Below are positions 58,427 to 64,000 of a stretch of 64,000 nucleotides of DNA, piece by piece. Numbering within the stretch: position 1 is the stretch's first letter; each line of letters starts with the position of its first letter. The stretch comes from Cricetomys ansorgei (lineage: Eukaryota; Chordata; Mammalia; Rodentia; Nesomyidae). The position numbers were made by a program, and so were the translations under genes. The DNA lies in NCBI GenBank assembly GCA_026225945.1, contig JAMJFZ010001816.1, positions 5,447,501 to 5,511,500 of the forward strand. Reading direction: 5' to 3'. The notes under the pieces were generated by a model. That model did not search any database. It saw only the letters and a list, made by a program, of their open reading frames with translations, and was not told the origin of the DNA.

Positions 58427-58642
58427 TTAGCTATCTAACTATAGACACTGTCCCAAGACTTGCCAAATAGGCTAGACTGGCTTGCCACTGAAACCAAGGA
58501 CATACCTGTCTCTACCTCCCCTGAGTTGAGATTACAAGCATTCATCATCACATAGTTTTTGTAAGTGAGTTCTGAGGGATCAAAGTCCAGTCCCTATGTT
58601 CAGTCAGCCAGCACTTTCTGCCTGAACTATCCCACAGCCTCA
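58250..58642 (-). mobile_element. B4-like composite SINE, antisense, with a TATC tract
   Basis: tgtgtttgtgtgtgtgctcatg, agaggagagaggaaatg, then a TATC run, then gccaaataggctagactggcttgcc, tgtctctacctcccctgagttgagattacaagcattcatc, gtgagttctgagggatcaaagtcc and agcactttctgcctgaactatcccacagcc. This is a reversed B1-like unit followed by a reversed tRNA-like unit, as in B4-type SINEs. Family name tentative. Confidence 0.65.
58374..58442. repeat. (TATC)n microsatellite
   Basis: gtctatctatc continues for about 14 tetramers, with imperfect ctatttagctatctaacta at the right. Confidence 0.98.
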
Positions 58643-58644
58643 TA

Positions 58645-59635
58645 GTTCACTTCTTACAAGAATCCCTTTTCATCCTGCCTTTTATGAGACAGTACCCCAG
58701 ACATCATTATGAGGCAGGGAGATTAAAATCTTTCTCAAACCTTCCCTATGTGGTAAGAATATGAAAGGTTCTCAGACATTGAGAATGGCTAAGGTCAGAA
58801 TGGCTGCAGTGATTTTCCAATTGTAAACTGCCCTCAGAGCTGAAGAAGAAAGCTATAGTGTTCACTGGGCAAAGAAATTACATTTACTTTTCCTACCACA
58901 AGAGTTATTTGCATTATTTCCAATGCAAAAAGTGTCATAAAAGCAGCCCTCTGTTTATTTTATCTAAATAATGCAGTTTCTTTAAAGGATGCCTTATTAT
59001 TTCCCGTTCTGAAAATGTCTCTAGTTCTTAGGAACTCACAAAAATTTTTGAAAATACCACTAAATTAAACTGTTGATGAGACAAAGCTGACCTTATCGCT
59101 CTCTAAAAGGTAAGCAAAAGCATTATCTTGACAGAATCTTAGCAGCGCTTTAGAGGGTAAAGGGTCAGACTGATTATTTATGGAGTTTGGAAGTGCAGTA
59201 GAAGGCAAGTCTTTGGCTGCGGGAATTGATCTGTGTTGGGTGACATCTATACTTGGACACTTAAGGTTTGGCGAACATGGCATAGGTGACAGATAGTGAA
59301 AGTGTTTTGATGATAATTACTGTAAAGCTGAAAGTCTAATGTTCATTTTGATGCCTTATTATAGATGATAAGGAATTTTATAGAAATGACAATATAATGT
59401 ATATTTCCAAGACTATGAAAATAGGATTAGCACAGACAGCTGAACAGCACAGCCTTCTCAAGTTGTGTGGGTGTAGATCATTCTGGGTCTGAAATGCATA
59501 CAAATGTTAAGATTATTGATTCTGTTAGAATTAAGGGTTCCAAATTTGGGCTAATGTCTCAGGCTTAATTAAATGATTTATGTCAGATGTTGCTAATTAC
59601 TTTTGCTTACTTTTAAAGGAGAAAACATCAAAGTT
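58645..59635. other. Unique AT-rich stretch
   Basis: No repeat or gene is recognised. A 72-codon minus frame at 59,065-59,283 has no domain. Confidence 0.4.
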
Positions 59636-59639
59636 TCTG

Positions 59640-59913
59640 AGAGTTCAGTTCACAACATCATGATCCACGGGCAAAACATCGCTGCCCCAGGAACATATCA
59701 TATAGAAGTGTATTCACTTCATGGTGGATAGCAAGCAGAAGGAAGGGGACTGGGGACCAGGGGTAACCAGCAAAAAGCAGGTCCTAGTATCCTATTTAAT
59801 CTACCTAGATCCTACTTTCTAAAGTCTCCAGAGCATCCCCAGATAGTGTCCCTGCTAGAGACCAAACATTGATCACATAGCCTGCGGGGACATTTCATAT
59901 TCAAACCACAACA
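59640..59913 (-). mobile_element. MaLR-type LTR, antisense, decayed
   Basis: gagttcagttcacaacatcatgatcc, gtgtattcacttcatggtggatagcaagcagaaggaagg, ccctgctagagaccaaacattgatcac and ctgcggggacatttcatattcaaaccacaaca. The end is the complement of a MaLR LTR start. Confidence 0.7.
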
Positions 59914-60769
59914 AAGGCCCTTTGTGTGAAGATGTGAGCCACCATCTTCACCCAGCCTAGCATGATCTTTGTACTTTCCTCTGGACATTGTGTATTGCAA
60001 CCATGCAATTGTTTCCTGCAATGAAATGGCAGGCTTACAGAGGAATCCATCACTGTGCTTTACATTCATTCTTAGTAGAGATATTTTTGTAACTATCATG
60101 TTGATATAGATGTAGAAAAATGTAGATATAGAAAAACTGAGTTAACTACTACATATTTCTCACTAATAAACATCTTACCAATGTCTCAAGAAGAATTTAC
60201 AGCAACTAACCTATTGCCTAACATCTCATGGAGCAGGTTGTTATCTACTTGATTTTCTTTCACAGACTATAATACAGTCCGCCATAAGTACTATTTCTTT
60301 CAAAAATACTCTCTGTGAGTCACCTGGAAGAACAAGTACTTGCTGTGGATTTGAACCCCTCCAAAATCCATCACCACTGTCGCCCTGAAAGTCAGGCTCT
60401 TTTTACATTGATAAAAAACAGTCTATGTCTTCTTCAAACATGGACCTATAAACTTTTCATATATTTCAGCATTTCATATATTCTTCCTGCTAGGTACAAT
60501 TAAATCCTGAAACAAATGCATATGATGAGAGCAAGAAACTAAAATTCACAAAAAAAGAGAAATTTAAGACCCAAGTACAGCAATTGTTAATGTTGACTAC
60601 TTGTGTGAAACACCAACTTTCCTGTTTCAAAGTTAGAATGGTCATCTTTTATGCAACATGCCTTTTCTCCATATCTATTTTATTTCTTTCTTTGGAAGAG
60701 ACTCTTAGAAGTTGATTTACAGAACATGGACTATTTAAAATTTTGTTTTCATTTTAAGTTTTTCTCAAA
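59914..60769. other. Unique AT-rich stretch
   Basis: Nothing recognised; short AT-rich frames only. Confidence 0.4.
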
Positions 60770-60980
60770 ATCATTATACATATATATATACACAAATACA
60801 TACATAGGATATTTTCTTAAACCACATGAGACTATGTATATAAAACAAAAATTAATGAGAAAGAGATCATCAATTTGGGAGATCAAGGAGAGATAAACGG
60901 GAAGGTTTGGAGGGAAAACAGTGAAGGGGAAAATGATGTAATTATATTATGATCTCAAAAAATAAAGAATAATTAAAAAG
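60770..60980 (+). mobile_element. LINE-1 3' end (Lx-type), sense
   Basis: tatataaaacaaaaattaatgagaaagagatcatcaatttgggag, caaggagagataaacgggaaggtttggagggaaaac, and aaaatgatgtaattatattatgatctcaaaaaataaag are the terminal Lx 3' UTR with its A-rich end. Strongly 5'-truncated. Confidence 0.8.
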
Positions 60981-61805
60981 AAAAGCAGTATTTGCTGTCT
61001 CTCATAAGTGTGTAGCTTTCATATATTTACGGTGCCATTCAATTCATGGTTTGTTGCTCCCACTTTTATAACAAGTAATGACTTTTCTTTTAATTTTCCA
61101 TTATTTTATATGTTTATTTATATGTTTTATGTTTATATGTATATTTTATATTTTATTAAAATCCGTGTGATTTCTATACAGTTTAAATCTTACAGAGGTT
61201 ATAAAATAGATCTTCCTATATTTCTACCCCACTTAGATTACTTAGATCTAACTACTGATAACAATTTTGAATGCACTCATGAAGGTTTCATATCAGATTA
61301 GTTCTTTGTCATCTTGTAACCAATTCTTCCTGAGACCCATAAATACAAGGTTGGATGTCAATAAAACTGGTTGTAAAACACTCTGGGAAAATATATATGT
61401 GCACTCACCTTACAATAGCCATAAAAGTGTATAGTCTCACCCACAAAAAATGATCCTGTGGTTTGACCCTTCAGAATCTTGGAGACTCTCTCGTATAAGC
61501 AGTGTTGACCTGGTTTTACCTACGGGAGATTATGTATAAGTGCACAAAGCAGGAAAGAGATCACTCCACAAACATTATTTTCTTCTTTGTTCATTATGAG
61601 TATATATTATTCTGACACTCCTGTTTCTCTGAAAAAAATTCAAAGTAAATTTTGATCAGTAAAGGATGAACTTACCCATGACAGTTATTTCTAATATATG
61701 GCATTAAATACTTCTTATTTTTTAAAAAAAATCAGTGTCTGTTTTGTGATAGGAAATAGTTCCTTCTTCATAAGTGATTATTGATATTATATATAAATAG
61801 TATTT
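60981..61805. other. AT-rich stretch, nothing recognised
   Basis: Includes an alternating tgtttatttatatgttttatgtttatatg block around 61,110-61,155. No repeat body or gene. Confidence 0.4.
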
Positions 61806-61807
61806 AT

Positions 61808-61952
61808 TTTATTTGTGTGTGTGTGTGCACGTGCACGCGTGCATACGCACATGTGTGTTCACAGCATGTCAGAAGACTATCTGCAAGAAATGGCTGCCAT
61901 GTTCCACCACGAAGGTTCAATGATTATGCCAAGTATCTCACGCTTGAATTTT
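61808..61952 (-). mobile_element. B2/B3-group SINE, antisense
   Basis: tttgtgtgtgtgtgtgcacgtgcacgcgtg, cacagcatgtcagaagactatctgcaagaaatggctgccatgttccaccacgaaggttcaatgattatgccaag is the reverse of the SINE subfamily at the window start. It is well decayed at the head end. Confidence 0.75.
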
Positions 61953-62453
61953 GTAACCATTGTGTGACATAGTGTTCAGCATCATATCTGATAGAGGACC
62001 TGGTTTCACGTTCTGTCTTCTCCATTGTCTTTGTGACCTTAGGTTGTTTGTGTTTACCCTTTGATATTTAGACTCTTCATTTGTAGAACCAAGATATTGA
62101 TATCCTTTCTGCAATAATAGATAAGAAGCAAATCAATGTAAACTAGTCAAAAGTTTGTTTTTTAACTGTAGCATTTCTCCTATTGTGGACTTAAAAAGTA
62201 GTGTTGACTCAAGTTTTATACTGTTAGCTCACATTTTTAAGGCTTCAAGTCTCAAACTGAAAAGTACAAAATCTTCAGTTTGAGGAAAAAAAATGACAAA
62301 ATGTATTCTGAAGTCTGAGCTTTTTGCTATGTACTTAAACAAAAATTATTAGTGTCATTTTTATAGAACTTTTTATTAAAACCTTAACTGTAATGGATGC
62401 TAATTCTTCAGTTTCCTTTAAAAGTTACATTATTAAACTCTTTTATTTTCCAG

Positions 62454-62534
62454 AGTGATAGGAAAGAAGAAATGAAATGCCACTCTTACATTTAGAAATA
62501 ATTTTGGCTGTTTTTAACAGCTTGAACATTAAAG
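62454..62534 (+). other. Possible exon encoding a signal-peptide-like start
   Basis: A good acceptor (attaaactcttttattttccag, ending 62,453) and a consensus donor (AAAG|GTGAGT at 62,535) bracket 81 bases. Inside, the ATG at about 62,477 (A/G at -3) opens a frame that stays open to the donor and reads MPLLHLEIILAVFNSLNIK. After a short start it is hydrophobic over residues 8-13, as in a secretion signal. A short upstream ATG overlaps it in another frame and closes after seven codons. I do not recognise the protein. Isolated exon-like patterns occur by chance, so this stays a candidate. Confidence 0.25.
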
Positions 62535-63086
62535 GTGAGTCCTCTTCAAAGTTCATTTTATCCCCTAGATTAACCTTGTGTTTGTTTTAGAACACTCTCT
62601 TCTTATATGTGAGTCATGGGGCATATGGTCCCTTTATTGGAAACGAAGGAACAGATGTGTGGTTTAAATAAGTACACATAAACAAGCGAAGGTCATATGC
62701 AGGTGGCTCATTGCTTTTGCTACGTTGTAGAAAGGATAGGAATGATCTATTTGGTTGGAGAGAATCTAATCCTTGATACGATGACGTAAAAAAAAAACAC
62801 ATCATTTTATTTATTTTCTAGGTAAACTTGAAAGGACCAAACCACCCCCCACCAAAAAAAGACTTGAGTTGTTAATAACGCTCTTGGAATCCAGATGATG
62901 GACTTCAGAAAATGTTCTGCAAGCCAAACCAAGGAATTAATACACATTTCAAGCTATTTCTTCATTGTCTATGAATAGAAATTTCTTAAATATATTTCTC
63001 TTCATATAAACATTCAGCGCATTGTCCATGAAAAAAACTGTGGGTCACTTGACAGGTAAAAGTGTTCTCCTTATTTTTATCTCTAG

Positions 63087-63250
63087 AAAGCAAAACTCTT
63101 CACTGGAGTCTCTTGAAACAGACGCAAAAAGAAAAATCCATATACCTAAGAGTAACACAAATTGGACTCAATGGGTTTAAAAAACAAGCATTTAACAGTG
63201 CTTATATGTGTATGTTTCTTTTGACAAGTTTGTATAGGATAACCAATTAG
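63087..63250 (+). other. Possible downstream in-frame exon
   Basis: The tract tctccttatttttatctctag (ending 63,086) is a strong acceptor. If joined to the preceding candidate exon, the phase matches and the frame stays open for about 54 codons to a TAG at 63,248, beginning ESKTLHWSLLKQTQKEKSIY. No domain is recognised; one cysteine only. No consensus donor lies in the open part, and no AATAAA follows nearby, so a terminal exon here is unsupported. Confidence 0.15.
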
Positions 63251-63364
63251 GGACTCATCCGTAGGGAAGATTGATTCTCCCTCTCTCTGAAGTCATTAAT
63301 TCCCTATAGCTGCTCATCTAGGTATGCGGCAATGTGAGAATTTCTTATCTATGTTTGCATGTCA

Positions 63365-64000
63365 ACTGTTGTTACCATTGTTCAGGTTAGGTAGCTATAT
63401 TGTCGAGATATCATGGGTGCAGCTTCTCTGCCTTATAGAGAGAACCCAGCCTCAGAGCAGATATCCTGCTCCTATACTCTTACAATTTCCTCTTCTGTCT
63501 GCAATATTCCCTGAGTCCTAGGTTTAGGAAAGGTCAAGCAAATACAATAATTGGAGATGTGTAGCCCACAGTTAACGGCTCTCTGTATTTTGACCAGTGT
63601 TGGATTTCTGGTCTCCATTTGATGCAGAAGAATCTTCTTCAATGAAGGATGTGAGGTGCACTATTTGGTGAGTATAAGGATAAATACTCAGAATCCACTT
63701 AGAAAATTATTCTGGTTTAGGCAAGTGGCATTATTAGATTCTCTTCTAGGTTCCAGGGCCTCACCAGCCACAGACAGTTGGCTAGATTTACAGTACCAAG
63801 CATGAATTCATTCTTATTGAGTGGGCTTTAAGTCCAATTAAATGACTGATGGCTACTCCCAAGATATAAGTTCCACTATAGCACCTTTGGGAGATATCTT
63901 GTAATACTGGTCAGTGCATTAGATCATAAGCATCACAATTGGGTAACAACATTCATTGCTTCTCTCCATGGCAGTTTGCATAGTGCCTTGCAGGATTATG
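63365..64000 (-). mobile_element. Lx-type LINE-1 3' UTR, antisense, cut by window end
   Basis: gttaggtagctatattgtcgagatatcatgggtgcagcttctctgcc, gcagatatcctgctcc, ctcttacaatttcctcttctgtctgcaatattccctgagtcctagg, gatgcagaagaatcttcttcaatgaaggatgtgagg, acagttggctagatttacagtacc and cctttgggagatatcttg follow the reversed Lx 3' UTR. The element continues beyond the window. Confidence 0.85.

Larger units (their letters stand above)
61955..63360. other. Unique AT-rich stretch with exon-like segments
   Basis: Repeat-free as far as I can see. It holds the exon-like segments at 62,454-62,534 and 63,087-63,250, listed separately. Confidence 0.4.

Noticed and set aside
58374..58442. Regular TATC array as a possible CRISPR-like or protein-binding array
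   Set aside because: It is a plain tetranucleotide microsatellite without spacers.

Overview
The window looks like nuclear DNA from a muroid rodent. The evidence is the repeat content: B1 and B2/B3 SINEs, Lx-type murine LINE-1 pieces, rodent MaLR/ERVL LTRs, long CA/CT/TATC microsatellites and ancient mammalian L2/MIR and L1M relics, all in AT-rich, CpG-poor DNA. I cannot name the species. I saw no ID elements, which are abundant in rat, and no very young B1, B2 or L1 copy of the kind common in house mouse. A less-sampled muroid or an old, quiet locus both fit.

I find no confident protein-coding gene, no RNA gene, no CpG island and no CRISPR or prokaryotic feature. The open reading frames are short, and the longest fall in LINE-1 or LTR relics or show no recognisable domain. 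The window reads as intergenic DNA or one very large intron. Family names below come from sequence patterns I recognise, not from a database search, and repeat ends are accurate to about 10-30 bases.

Layout. 0-4 kb: a SINE tail, an approximately 105-bp tandem duplication, two B1 copies, an L1 3' end and an abutting B3-like SINE. 7.4-9 kb: an ancient L1 3' end and a cluster of three LTR pieces. 9.5-12.9 kb: the largest element, an internally deleted Lx-type LINE-1 carrying a nested B2. 13-31 kb: mostly single-copy AT-rich sequence with scattered SINEs, microsatellites, one LTR, L2 relics, a homeodomain/TCF/E-box motif cluster near 19.85 kb and a strong CTCF-like motif at 28.86 kb. 32.7-34.6 kb: an antisense Lx L1 3' UTR, two tandem duplications and a B1. 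36-38.5 kb: an antisense LTR and an ancient sense L1 3' end. 38.5-49 kb: mainly unique sequence, with a CpG-dense patch, a terminal-exon-like segment near 39.9-40.3 kb, LTR fragments and an antisense L1M. 49.2-52.8 kb: a dense LTR cluster with an LTR nested inside another LTR and a head-to-head LTR pair. 54-61 kb: LTRs, L2 relics, a TATC microsatellite inside a SINE-like element and an L1 3' end. 61.8-64 kb: a SINE, a possible signal-peptide exon at 62,454-62,534 and an antisense L1 3' UTR that runs off the window.

The items most worth a second look are the exon-like segments at 62.45 kb and 39.88 kb, the CTCF-like site, the motif cluster at 19.85 kb and the nested or inverted LTR structures. 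None of these shows a new biological system from sequence alone.
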